DNA of 64,000 bases from the NCBI GenBank assembly GCA_023212695.1, contig JALCCG010000006.1, positions 62,001 through 126,000 on the forward strand. The letters run 5' to 3'. The first letter of the stretch is position 1; each line of letters opens with the position of its first letter. Position numbers and translations under genes: made by a program. Positions 17,575 through 25,829 of this stretch are shown in pieces. The notes under the pieces are model-generated. The model did not search any database. It saw nothing but the letters and a program-made list of their open reading frames with translations, and had not been told where the DNA came from. This stretch comes from Sporisorium sorghi (lineage: Eukaryota; Basidiomycota; Ustilaginomycetes; Ustilaginales; Ustilaginaceae).

Positions 17575-17923
17575 CGGGCAGGGCCGGGCTGTATCGGACC
17601 TCAGATCCGCTATTTTTACTTTTTGCTCGCAATTGGGGATCTATCGGACACACGATAGGGTCGGGTCGGGCTGTATCTGACCTCAGATCCGCTATTATTG
17701 CTTTTTGCTCGCAATTGGGGGATCTNNNNNNNNNNNNNNNNNNNNNNNNNNNNNNNNNNNNNNNNNNNNNNNNNNNNNNNNNNNNNNNNNNNNNNNNNNN
17801 NNNNNNNNNNNNNNNNNNNNACCTATCGGACACACGATAGGGTTGGGCCGGGTTGTATCCGGACCTCAGATCCGCTATTATTGCTTTTTGCTCGCAATTG
17901 GGGGATCTATCGGACACACGATC
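17575..17923. repeat. Tandem ~83-bp repeats spanning an assembly gap
   Basis: Each unit contains CCTCAGATCCGCTATT, then CTTTTTGCTCGCAATTGGGG and ATCGGACACACGATAG. Copies begin near 17575, 17658 and 17841, and a partial one ends at 17840. Reading frames across the array are a by-product of the repeat and are not genes. Confidence 0.85.
17726..17820. other. Assembly gap (95 N)
   Basis: The run of N lies inside the 83-bp array, just where repeat collapse would be expected. The true copy number is therefore unknown. Confidence 0.99.
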
Positions 17924-17969
17924 CGTTAAATTGCGGATATCACGTAAAATGAGGGGCTAATTCGATGAA

Positions 17970-17990
17970 TAACGGATCTCTGGTCCGTTA
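17970..17990. repeat. Short inverted repeat in dispersed-repeat-like sequence
   Basis: TAACGGA and TCCGTTA flank seven bases. Related fragments (CCGTTAAATTGCGG, GGTCCGCTGAGTCCGC) lie on both sides between 17920 and 18050. They look like a decayed intergenic repeat family. Confidence 0.5.
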
Positions 17991-18098
17991 GTGTTAAAGA
18001 AAAGGTGGTTTTGGTCAAAATAAGGTCCGCTGAGTCCGCTAAAATTGAAGTAACTAGTCAGTGCCTTATAAAGTAACGCTCGAAAGAAAGTACAAGCT

Positions 18099-18265
18099 CG
18101 TATGCTAAACCTTGAACGTATGCAAAACTCGAACGTATGCTAAACCTCGAATGTATGCTAGACCTCGAACGTATGCTAAACCTCGAACGTATGCTAGACC
18201 CCGAATTATGCTAAACCTCGAACGTATGCTAAACCTCGAACGTATGCAAATGCTCAAATGTATGC
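18099..18265. repeat. About nine imperfect 18-bp tandem repeats
   Basis: The unit is CGTATGCTAAACCTCGAA with scattered substitutions and one short unit near 18206. Because 18 is a multiple of three, an open frame runs through it (repeating Tyr-Ala-Lys-Pro-Arg), but it has no ribosome site and is probably not a gene. Confidence 0.85.
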
Positions 18266-18284
18266 CCCAACGCATGCCAGAACA

Positions 18285-18320
18285 AAAACAGCCCGGCTTG
18301 ATTGCTCAAGTCGGGCTGTT
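18285..18320 (-). terminator. Terminator of the first doxX-like gene
   Basis: Read on the minus strand, AACAGCCCGACTTGAG and CAAGCCGGGCTGTTTTTG form a 14-bp stem ending in a T run about 45 bases after the stop codon. Confidence 0.85.
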
Positions 18321-18362
18321 AATCAATAGGTTAGATCCTTTAAGTTTTAGTTGGTTACTATA

Positions 18363-18902
18363 TTAAGCCGTTTGTTTTTTTAGCGGTGTAGGGTTGTTGC
18401 CGTCGCCTTTGGTTGTTTTGTGCGTTACTTTGTTCCACAGGCCGCGAAGGTAAGGGAGTACCCAACGATCGAGACCGATTTTACCGGCATTGGCTGCTGC
18501 GACGATGATCAGTACCTCTAGCAGTAACATTTGGGCGTTGGTGCTCACCGTGCCCGAGAAGAGGAACGCGGCATTCATGACAAGTCCCATCAGTGCGGCG
18601 AAGGTAGTGAAGGTACCAAGGATCAGCCCGACCCCTACGAGGAACTCGCCCATCGGTATGATGAAGTTGAAGATTTTCACGCCTGGCAGTGCTGCATGTT
18701 CCAGGAATGCTGCCCACCAGCCTTGCACGGCTGGATGATCTCCGGTTGCCTTGGCAATCGCGCCTTGCAGGAACCCGCCTGCTTCAAAACCGCCCGTCAA
18801 TTTCCCCCAGCCTGCGACCATCCACTCATAACCGATGTAGACCCGAATGAAGGTCAGAAGCCACATTGCAATTTTGTTTGTTCTCAGCCAGTTGTTAAAC
18901 AT
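18363..18902 (-). CDS. DoxX-family membrane protein, paralogue 1
   Basis: 179 residues with four membrane helices: residues 8-26, about 76-98, 100-120 and 126-145. The DoxX core is clear, with RVYIGYEWMVAGWGKLTGGF after helix 1 and FIIPMGEFLVGVGLILGTFT. DoxX proteins are small integral membrane proteins tied to redox and thiol-stress functions in several bacteria; their chemistry is poorly defined. ATG 18902 is preceded by AAGGAGTG at 6 bases. Two other copies lie at 20247-20771 and 21033-21569. The promoter shares an element with the third copy. Confidence 0.9.
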   Translation of the reverse strand: MFNNWLRTNKIAMWLLTFIRVYIGYEWMVAGWGKLTGGFEAGGFLQGAIAKATGDHPAVQGWWAAFLEHAALPGVKIFNFIIPMGEFLVGVGLILGTFTTFAALMGLVMNAAFLFSGTVSTNAQMLLLEVLIIVAAANAGKIGLDRWVLPYLRGLWNKVTHKTTKGDGNNPTPLKKQTA

Positions 18903-19028
18903 ATAAACCACTCCTTAAAAGTATGATTTCTTTTTTATGAAAGCTTCCTTGCTGGTTCTCGGATGTGTTGAAGTTGTGCGCTGGTGTTGATTTAGGAAGA
19001 TGATCATCTCTTTCATGTCTTTATTATA

Positions 19029-19065
19029 AGTGAAATAAATCACAATATATGTGATAAAAATCACA
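19029..19065. promoter_or_regulatory. Two FNR/CRP-like palindromes upstream of doxX paralogue 1
   Basis: AGTGAAATAAATCACA (19029-19044) and TGTGATAAAAATCACA (19050-19065) both fit (T/A)GTGA-N6-TCACA. Their starts are 21 bases apart, two helical turns. They lie 127-163 bases upstream of the start codon. The same arrangement occurs before paralogue 3. Confidence 0.6.
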
Positions 19066-19198
19066 TTTGTAATTAATATCATAAAAAATAATCATCTTGG
19101 GGAAATGGAAGCATGTGCAGGAGTATGAGTATGAGAACTCAAGAGCAGTAGGATAGAGGAGTAGGAGTGGAGAGCAGCAGTATGCCAGGATGGAGAGC

Positions 19199-19690
19199 AG
19201 ATGTAGAAAGTAAGTGAAGATGCAGCATGTTGGTGTGCAAAGGGCAGTAGTCGGAGGGAGCATGAGCCGGTGCAGAAGTGTGGTGGAATAGAAGGAGTAG
19301 AGTAGAGGTCAGTAAGCAGAATGAAGTTCAAATGTAGGAACTAGTCGAAGGAGCAGGGAATTGGTGTGCTTAGGGCAGTGTCAGGAATTGTACATGAGCG
19401 AACAGGGCAGCAGTGTACAGGAAGATGATTAGGGGAGCTGTATGTTGGATGAAGTTAGATGTAGAAAGTACTTGAAGGTGATGTGCAAGGCAAGGGAGCA
19501 GGAAATTGGTGTGCAAAGGGCAGTGGCAGGAGTACCTATGATATGAGTAAGGGAGTAGTGTATAGGGATAGGATTAGGGGCAACCGTACGTAGGATGAAG
19601 TGTAGATGTAGCAAACGTATGTGAAGGTGCTTGAAGTTGGTGTGCTAGGCAGTGGCAGGAGTGCGCTCATTAGCAGGAGTAAGCAGGAAG
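19199..19690. repeat. Decayed tandem repeats of ~120-150 bp
   Basis: Four diverged copies near 19199, 19319, 19447 and 19594 share GATGTAGAAAGTA- or GATGAAGT-like starts and a GGTGTGCAAAGGGCAGTGGCAGGAG-like end (shortened or altered in each copy). The region is purine-rich on the plus strand and has no credible gene. The rest of 18903-20246 shows no supported feature apart from the operator listed above. Confidence 0.6.
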
Positions 19691-20246
19691 TCGTAAGTTG
19701 TGGGTGCATATGTGCAGAAATAGTCTAACATGTGAATGCGGTATAAATATAGATCCAGGGTCGTACGGAGAGCAAGGATTGCCTAATAAGATACGGATGA
19801 CCGGGATGGAATGCCGCAGTCACCCGTTGGTGTGAGTGGAGCACAAAGCTGTTCCGTACTGTGCCTGAAACTAATGAGCAGAATAATTGGGTATCAACAC
19901 AGCAGGAGCAAGCTCTCAGGCTCCAAGTAAGAGAAAGAGCGGGTACTTAAGCTAAGGAGTAGTCGTAATGATCAGAACGACTGCATTTTTCAGCCTAGCA
20001 GGAGCAGTACATTCATGTTTTAAGCTGGCAAAGAAGTGGTTCACTGCTGTAAGCGACAGAGGGGAAAAGCCCGGACAATATACTTAAAGTTAATCGAATG
20101 AGTCGACTCAGACAGCAGAGGAAGCCAAACGCCACCTGATCGAGGAAAAAGATAACCACATTAAAACTGGAGTTAAGCTGGTATTACGTAATCTATTGAT
20201 TCTGTTCTGCTGAATGCCATTGGTGCACCAGAGAGACTCCTTCTAC

Positions 20247-20771
20247 TCAGACTGTTTGCTTCTGAAGAGTGGAGGGATCGCTGCTGATTTTGACCCGGCG
20301 TGTGAATTTCTCCTGGAGATATGGCATAAGCCAGCGGTCAATACCGATCTTGCCGCCGTTGGCAGCAGCGAGAATAATGAGGAATTCCAGCAGCAGGAGC
20401 TGACCATTGATACTGATGGAGCCCGAGAACAGGAACGCTGAGTTCATCACAAGTCCCATAAGTGCCGCGAACGCGGTAAACGTGCCGAGGATTAGACCGA
20501 GCCCAACGAGAAATTCACCAAGGGGAACGATAATGTTGAACCATTTGACGCCCGGCAGTGCGGCATGCTTCAGGAATACGGCCCACCAATCTTGAACCGC
20601 GGGTTGTTCTCCTGTAGATTTGGCAATCGCCCCTTGCATAAATCCGCTTGCATCAAAACCTCCCGTTAACTTGCCCCAGCCTGCCGTCAACCACTTATAC
20701 CCGACATACACCCGGATGACCGTTAGCAGCCACATTGCGATTTTGCTTGATTGCAACCATTGAATAAACAC
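20247..20771 (-). CDS. DoxX-family membrane protein, paralogue 2
   Basis: 174 residues from a GTG start, chosen because GGAGGAG lies 8 bases upstream and because the protein then aligns with paralogues 1 and 3 from its first residues (VFIQWLQSSKIAMW against MFNNWLRTNKIAMW). It has four membrane helices and the same RVYVGYKWLTAGWGKLTGGF block. It is the most diverged of the three. Its upstream region lacks the TGTGA-N6-TCACA pair and instead has an 18-bp palindrome. Confidence 0.88.
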   Translation of the reverse strand: MFIQWLQSSKIAMWLLTVIRVYVGYKWLTAGWGKLTGGFDASGFMQGAIAKSTGEQPAVQDWWAVFLKHAALPGVKWFNIIVPLGEFLVGLGLILGTFTAFAALMGLVMNSAFLFSGSISINGQLLLLEFLIILAAANGGKIGIDRWLMPYLQEKFTRRVKISSDPSTLQKQTV

Positions 20772-20917
20772 CAGCACCACTCCTCCATGAATAATCATTC
20801 TCTTTTTTGTTTTCAGATTTTTGCAAATTTGAAATTCGTTAAAGCGAAGATCACCGAAAAAAACAGCAACGATCTATTTAATGTCGTCTCTAAACAAATT
20901 ATTCATATTTGCAAAAA

Positions 20918-20935
20918 ACTGTATTTAAATACAGT
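20918..20935. promoter_or_regulatory. Perfect 18-bp palindrome upstream of doxX paralogue 2
   Basis: ACTGTATTTAAATACAGT is an exact palindrome about 150 bases before the GTG start. This form is typical of operators bound by dimeric regulators such as the MarR or HxlR types. The regulator is unknown. Confidence 0.5.
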
Positions 20936-20974
20936 ATTCGCGTAAGGTGCGATTTGGCCTGGGTTCTTGGCATG

Positions 20975-21014
20975 AAAAAAAAGATGACGGGAACCGAAGT
21001 TCCCATCATCTTTT
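20975..21014 (-). terminator. Terminator of doxX paralogue 3
   Basis: On the minus strand AAAGATGATGGGAAC and GTTCCCGTCATCTTT make a 15-bp stem with a TTCG loop and a following run of eight T. Confidence 0.92.
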
Positions 21015-21032
21015 CTGGTGAATCAGACTATG

Positions 21033-21569
21033 TTAAGCTGTGCGCTTTTTAAAATTTGTTGTCGTTGTTTCAGGCTCGCTGGCGCGGTGCGTAATCCGGC
21101 CCCACACACCACGGAGGTAAGGCAGTACCCAACGGTCAAACCCGATTTTACCGGCATTAGCAGCGGCTACGATGACCAGTACTTCAAGCAGCAGCATCTG
21201 GGCGTTGGTGCTTACCGTACCCGAGAAGAGGAACGCGGCGTTCATGACCAGTCCCATCAGTGCGGCGAAGGTGGTGAAGGTACCGAGGATCAGTCCGAGA
21301 CCGACCAGGAATTCACCGAGTGGGATGATGAAGTTAAACAGGTTCACGCCCGGCAGTGCCGCATGTTCGAGGAACGCTGCCCACCAGCCTTGTACTGCCG
21401 GGTGATCGCCGCTTGCGTTGGCAATCGCGCCTTGCAGGAAACCTCCGGCATCAAAGCCGCCGGTTAGTTTACCCCAGCCTGCCGTCATCCACTCGTATCC
21501 GAGGTAGACCCGAATGATGGTCAGCAGCCACATTGCAAATTTGTTTGTTCTCAGCCAGTTGTTAAACAT
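21033..21569 (-). CDS. DoxX-family membrane protein, paralogue 3
   Basis: 178 residues, nearly identical to paralogue 1 through most of its length (same MFNNWLRTNK start, GYEWMTAGWGKLTGGFDAGG, NAQMLLLEVLVIVAAANAGK), diverging in the last 25 residues. Four membrane helices. The ATG has AAGGAGTG 6 bases upstream, and even the leader resembles that of paralogue 1. This pair is therefore a recent duplication, including the promoter. Confidence 0.9.
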   Translation of the reverse strand: MFNNWLRTNKFAMWLLTIIRVYLGYEWMTAGWGKLTGGFDAGGFLQGAIANASGDHPAVQGWWAAFLEHAALPGVNLFNFIIPLGEFLVGLGLILGTFTTFAALMGLVMNAAFLFSGTVSTNAQMLLLEVLVIVAAANAGKIGFDRWVLPYLRGVWGRITHRASEPETTTTNFKKRTA

Positions 21570-21683
21570 ATAAACCACTCCTTAAGTGAGTTTTTGATTT
21601 TTGGTTGATTGCTGTGTTTCCGATGTCGATGTTGTGGGTTCTTGTTGTCTAGAAGTGATCACCTTCTCTATGTCTTTATTATA

Positions 21684-21720
21684 AGTGAAAATATTCACAA
21701 TATATGTGATAAATATCACA
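21684..21720. promoter_or_regulatory. Two FNR/CRP-like palindromes upstream of doxX paralogue 3
   Basis: AGTGAAAATATTCACA (21684-21699) and TGTGATAAATATCACA (21705-21720) repeat the pattern and 21-base spacing seen before paralogue 1. The bases between arms differ while the arms are kept, as expected for a bound site. Confidence 0.62.
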
Positions 21721-22294
21721 ATGTTGTGAACGTTCCAGAATAAGCACTGGGTAAGAATATGACAAACATGAAATAACAGTCTGTGTGGAAAGTATAAATC
21801 ATGCCAAGCTGTAGACGACAAAATAAATAATTCATAACTAATTAAAGATTTCTGAATTTAGAGATCATGAGAGAGTACTTTATAAATGTTTTGTGGAACA
21901 GTGTGGTATAGATTAAATGATGAGCTACGGTCAAGTTTGAAATAGAAACATCCAATAATTGAGAAAAATAAAAAATAATTCATAACTTATTGTGTTTTTG
22001 GGTGTTTTATATAATGAGTAAGTTTAAAGCACCAAGATTTTAAAAAATTTCAAGAACAATCCGGTATTAATTATTTCTCGATTGTAACAGTATTACTTCT
22101 GTTAACAATAATAAGCTGCAACTAATAATTATTGTAAGAAGAATCGTTGGGAGCAGTTCAGGCGATCCCTAATTTAACAGAATGCACAATTACACAGCGG
22201 GATGATTTTGGCCATGGAATGGAGTCGAGAAGTACTTCGTTACTAGATCGGATATTACTTTCAAAAATAATAAAATCTTGGAGGTATGTATTCA
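21721..22294. other. AT-rich intergenic stretch without a gene
   Basis: About 570 bases of low-GC sequence between the doxX promoter and the next secreted-protein gene. I see no gene, strong hairpin or repeat in it. Composition changes clearly here and marks the start of an AT-rich insert that runs to about 24 kb. Confidence 0.6.
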
Positions 22295-23245
22295 ATGCGA
22301 AAATTTATAACTCTTTTTTTACTTATTGTATTAAGCATAAATTTTTTAAATAATTCATCAGCATTTGCGGATGATGGGAGCAATGATCAACAGACGTTGA
22401 GCAAGGATCCCCCAATAGAATTAACCGTATTTGAAGAACACCAAGGGATATTAGTTTCTCATGGTAGTTCTTACCAGGCGTTGAATAAAGAAAAAGAAAA
22501 TAATGAAAAAAGCTACACAATTAAACAAATGGGTAAACAACAAGAGCACACATTATATGAAGTTGTGGATGGGGGGGATCTTCCTTACAATATGGTGTTA
22601 GATGTTCATGGTGATCAAAGTGTTTTTCAAGCAGTAGGTGAAATTGCAATAAATTCTAATAATATTGACGAAGTGAAAAATGATAACCGGCTTTCTACAG
22701 AAATTAAGAGTGATTTAGATAAACTTTTGCAGGAGATTAAGGAGAGGAACCTGAAGGATGTTTCAGTTACCTTATACTCTCCTAATTTGCTAGTTTCTGA
22801 TACATCAGCAGATGAGGTTTCTGTAATGGCACCAGGTCATAGTTGGACATCACCAACTTATTGGTGGGGAGAAGGTGGACACAGATACAAACTTGAGACG
22901 TTAATGATCAGAAACTATGTTTCAAATACAGGTGATAAATATTTTAATTCGAAACTAGAGGCACGAGATTTTTGGAACAAAGTATTTAGCAATACTGTAA
23001 AAACACTTGTTAACAACGTAACGGGACTCTGGGAAGTTACTGACATCCCAGCCCAAATCAGTGGTATTATCCCTTTTCCGAGCCAAATTGGCGGAACAAC
23101 TGGAGATAGAATAAGAGCATATATAACAGAAGATAAAAATATTAATTATTATTCCATCCAATATCCACAAGCTGATTATACGACTAAGGCAATTGGTGAA
23201 GAATCTTGGCACAGATTGGTAGGGATAACGATTGTCAATGGTTAA
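22295..23245 (+). CDS. Secreted protein of unknown function
   Basis: 316 residues from ATG 22295, placed 9 bases after GGAGGT; an earlier ATG at 22286 abuts the ribosome site. A signal peptide MRKFITLFLLIVLSINF is cleaved near SSAFAD. Residues 30-170 look like a mixed alpha/beta prodomain. After about residue 175 comes a Trp/Tyr/Gly-rich segment (SPTYWWGEGGHRYKLE) and a C-terminal domain ending WHRLVGITIVNG. No family recognised. Base composition is far more AT-rich than flanking core genes, suggesting acquisition. Confidence 0.75.
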   Translation: MRKFITLFLLIVLSINFLNNSSAFADDGSNDQQTLSKDPPIELTVFEEHQGILVSHGSSYQALNKEKENNEKSYTIKQMGKQQEHTLYEVVDGGDLPYNMVLDVHGDQSVFQAVGEIAINSNNIDEVKNDNRLSTEIKSDLDKLLQEIKERNLKDVSVTLYSPNLLVSDTSADEVSVMAPGHSWTSPTYWWGEGGHRYKLETLMIRNYVSNTGDKYFNSKLEARDFWNKVFSNTVKTLVNNVTGLWEVTDIPAQISGIIPFPSQIGGTTGDRIRAYITEDKNINYYSIQYPQADYTTKAIGEESWHRLVGITIVNG

Positions 23246-23465
23246 AGTACGATGACACAATCAAATGTGATTTATAAAAAGACTCCTGAATTTAATAATT
23301 TAGCACATTATTGTTATCTGTTTAGAGATAGTACTTCCCAATATAGAGAATGGCTCTTGACGTGGAATTATTACGGTCTAGTGTTTAAAAGTGCTAGCTA
23401 ACATCAAATACAAGAGGTTGTAATAGCACGTTCTATATCTAAAGTTGTCAAGACAGTAACAATAA

Positions 23466-23502
23466 AATAAACTAACTACATGTTCATGTAGTTAGTTTAT
23501 TT
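23466..23502 (+). terminator. Perfect hairpin terminator between the two AT-rich genes
   Basis: AATAAACTAACTACATG is mirrored exactly by CATGTAGTTAGTTTATT around a TT loop, a 17-bp stem. It ends about 20 bases before the next gene, so the second gene may be read only when this hairpin is passed or from its own start. Confidence 0.7.
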
Positions 23503-23523
23503 TATAAGGAGGGAGAATGAATA

Positions 23524-23973
23524 ATGACTATTAAAAAAAAGTACATAAAGGTCTTTCTATTTTTTCTCTTTATAATATTGATTATTGGGACAATTTATTA
23601 TTTTCGCCCACAAAGTGCGAACGACGTGTTTGAATTGAAAAACGTGGAGAAAATAAATTTTAATGTAAGATTTGATGAAATTAAAGATAGTAAGTTTTTA
23701 AATACTGAAATTAGTGGAGAAGATGCAGATTATTTTATCCATTTATTAGAACTCTCCAAGTACCGAAGAGTTTTAGGTGGGACGAATATTCAAAGTCAAA
23801 CAAATGCATATGATATCGTAATAGTTAATAAGTCAAACAATTATTCAATTGTGATTAATGATAGAGGCTATGTAGTTGTTGAAGTTAGTAATAATGAGAA
23901 AAAATATAAGATCTTAAGTTCAAGAAGCGACACACTGATAAAATTAATAGACGATATGCTAATGACTAAATAG
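23524..23973 (+). CDS. Membrane-anchored protein of unknown function
   Basis: 149 residues. One N-terminal membrane helix after TIKKKYIK (residues 9-28, FLFFLFIILIIGTIYYF), then an extracellular domain with alternating strands (NAYDIVIVNKSNNYSIVIND). AAGGAGGGAGAATGAATA precedes ATG. No family recognised. Shares the AT-rich composition of the secreted-protein gene before it; the two may work as a pair. Confidence 0.72.
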   Translation: MTIKKKYIKVFLFFLFIILIIGTIYYFRPQSANDVFELKNVEKINFNVRFDEIKDSKFLNTEISGEDADYFIHLLELSKYRRVLGGTNIQSQTNAYDIVIVNKSNNYSIVINDRGYVVVEVSNNEKKYKILSSRSDTLIKLIDDMLMTK

Positions 23974-24468
23974 TTTTCTCTCTATATTAGTATTGGCTTA
24001 AAGTACACTTAAATGTCTAAAGCTTCATATTCTGTTTGTACCATCTTGCAGTCTAATACTGGCATGTTTAATATTCTCACTATCTCATTGAGGTGCAGCA
24101 TGAATGAGAAGTAAGTCATTTTAGAAATTACTGAAAAAAGAAGCTAACACCTTACTAAGTATGAAAAAATGCTAATACGTGGGAGGATAAATGCACGCAT
24201 CAGAAGTCGCGGATACCGCGGCTTTTTTTATAGCTCACGTCAAGAACTTATACTTGTTTGCTAGATAATCCATTCCTCGTAATCCGAAAATAATAGCCAA
24301 CTCCGTGAAGGAGATTCATGAGCCGATGGTATCCCTTCTTTATACAGACAAAGCACGGATTTTGTGATTAAATGTAAATTAAAGTTGAAACGTCGGTTGG
24401 AAATTTCGGGTAAAAGGGTTGGAATATTAGGGTAATAAGTAACGGGAGCGTTCATAGGGGGAAACAAT
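23974..24468. other. Intergenic stretch with one terminator-like hairpin
   Basis: No gene is supported. AGTCGCGG/CCGCGGCT followed by seven T (24205-24230) is a plausible plus-strand terminator. Normal composition returns within this stretch. Confidence 0.5.
24205..24230 (+). terminator. Short terminator
   Basis: An 8-bp stem with one G-T pair, a three-base loop and a T7 run. The transcript it ends is unclear. Confidence 0.55.
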
Positions 24469-25599
24469 ATGTTTAGCAAAGGGTCTTTGTCTTTCAAGAG
24501 GTTTGCATGGAGGACAAGCTTGTTGTCGATTGCGGCTGTACTGCTGCTGTCAGCATGCAATGGGGATAAGAAGGCGGAGCCTGCTCCGACACCGGAGGTG
24601 GAGGCTCCAATGGAGCAGCCGGCAGAAGAAACGCAGGAGAATACGTCTTCTCCTTATCACGCACCTCTGACGGGATTGCCGTTAGAAGCGTCACTGACGC
24701 AGAGGCCGCTGGCCGTTATGATCAATAACGCACCAGCCGCAAGGCCGCAGTCGGGTCTGGGACAAGCGGATATGGTATATGAAGTTCTGGCGGAGGGAGG
24801 AATCACGAGACTGATCGGCATCTTTCAAAGCCAGTCCGGGATCGAGAAGATCGGACCGATTCGCAGTATCCGCCCATATCTGATTAATCTGGGCGAGAGC
24901 TATGGCGGCGTTCTTGTGCATGCAGGAGGCAGCCCTGAAGCTTATACGATCATTCAACAGCAGCGCAAGCAGGACATGGATGAGATCGGAAATGCAGGGG
25001 CCTATTTCTGGAGGGCCAACGACCGCAAAGCTCCGCATAATTTGTATTCCAGCGACGAGAAGCTCCGCGAAGGAGCGGCCAAGCTCAATTACGGCAACGA
25101 TGTGCAGGTGCCGCAGTATACGTTCTATCCGGAGACAATCGCTGCAAGCGGCGACGGGGCAGAGGGCACTGAACCCGTGGAGGGGGTTTCCGGCGAACCC
25201 GCAGAGAAGGTCGAAATCAAATTTTTACTGGACAGCTATGTGGTGGATTATCAGTATGACGGCTCCTCGAATACGTACAAACGGTCGGTCAATGGATCTC
25301 CGCACGTGGATCTCAACGATAACGTTCAGCTTGAGGCTGCGAATGTAATTGTCCTCGGGGCAGACCATAAGGTGCTGGATGATGTGGGCAGACTTGCCGT
25401 GAACGTGGAAGCTGGCGGGGAAGCGATGCTGTTCCAGCGTGGAGAGGTCATTACGGGCCAGTGGGCAAGAGCTGCGGGTGATGCGATCCGTTTTGTGAAG
25501 GACGGCAAGGAAGTGCCGCTGGTTCCGGGAACGACTTATTTCAACATTGTGCCGAATGCGCCTTCTTTTGAAAGCCATGTAACCATCTCGAATCCTTAG
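24469..25599 (+). CDS. DUF3048 (YerB-like) lipoprotein
   Basis: 376 residues. A lipoprotein signal ends at C30 (LLLSAC), then a Pro/Glu linker to residue 60. The DUF3048 N-terminal domain covers about 65-210 (HAPLTGLPLE, RPLAVMINNAPAARPQSGL, IGPIRSIRPYLINLGE), and its C-terminal domain covers 250-375. The YerB family is found on the outer face of Firmicute membranes and its function is undefined. AGGGGG precedes ATG. Confidence 0.9.
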   Translation: MFSKGSLSFKRFAWRTSLLSIAAVLLLSACNGDKKAEPAPTPEVEAPMEQPAEETQENTSSPYHAPLTGLPLEASLTQRPLAVMINNAPAARPQSGLGQADMVYEVLAEGGITRLIGIFQSQSGIEKIGPIRSIRPYLINLGESYGGVLVHAGGSPEAYTIIQQQRKQDMDEIGNAGAYFWRANDRKAPHNLYSSDEKLREGAAKLNYGNDVQVPQYTFYPETIAASGDGAEGTEPVEGVSGEPAEKVEIKFLLDSYVVDYQYDGSSNTYKRSVNGSPHVDLNDNVQLEAANVIVLGADHKVLDDVGRLAVNVEAGGEAMLFQRGEVITGQWARAAGDAIRFVKDGKEVPLVPGTTYFNIVPNAPSFESHVTISNP

Positions 25600-25758
25600 G
25601 TTCTAAGTTCGGATAATCGACACGGTTCTGGGATAATTTGCACGCTTACGGAGATGTTAATAGGCAAGGGAAATGGAATGATATCCATACATTAACTCAG
25701 CTGTTGTTTTCTCACATTTTTGAGTGTTACTTTTCTATACACACCCTGCCATGGATGT

Positions 25759-25784
25759 GATAAGATATTCAAGGTTGTCTTATC
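25759..25784. promoter_or_regulatory. Inverted repeat upstream of the phosphate-transport pair
   Basis: GATAAGA...TCTTATC around 12 bases, about 45 bases before the DUF47 start codon, within the likely promoter. Possible operator or leader hairpin. Confidence 0.35.
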
Positions 25785-25829
25785 TTTAAGGACGTTCGCG
25801 GCAATTTATCGAAAAAAGGGGTTAAGAGT

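Noticed and set aside
17498..17952. Overlapping open frames through the N run on both strands
   Set aside because: They are created by the 83-bp repeat and by translating N. No ribosome site.
18099..18265. CRISPR or iteron-type origin
   Set aside because: Units are contiguous and degenerate, and no replication gene is near.
18112..18366. 84-codon frame of repeated Tyr-Ala-Lys-Pro-Arg
   Set aside because: By-product of the 18-bp tandem repeat, without a ribosome site, running into the doxX terminator.
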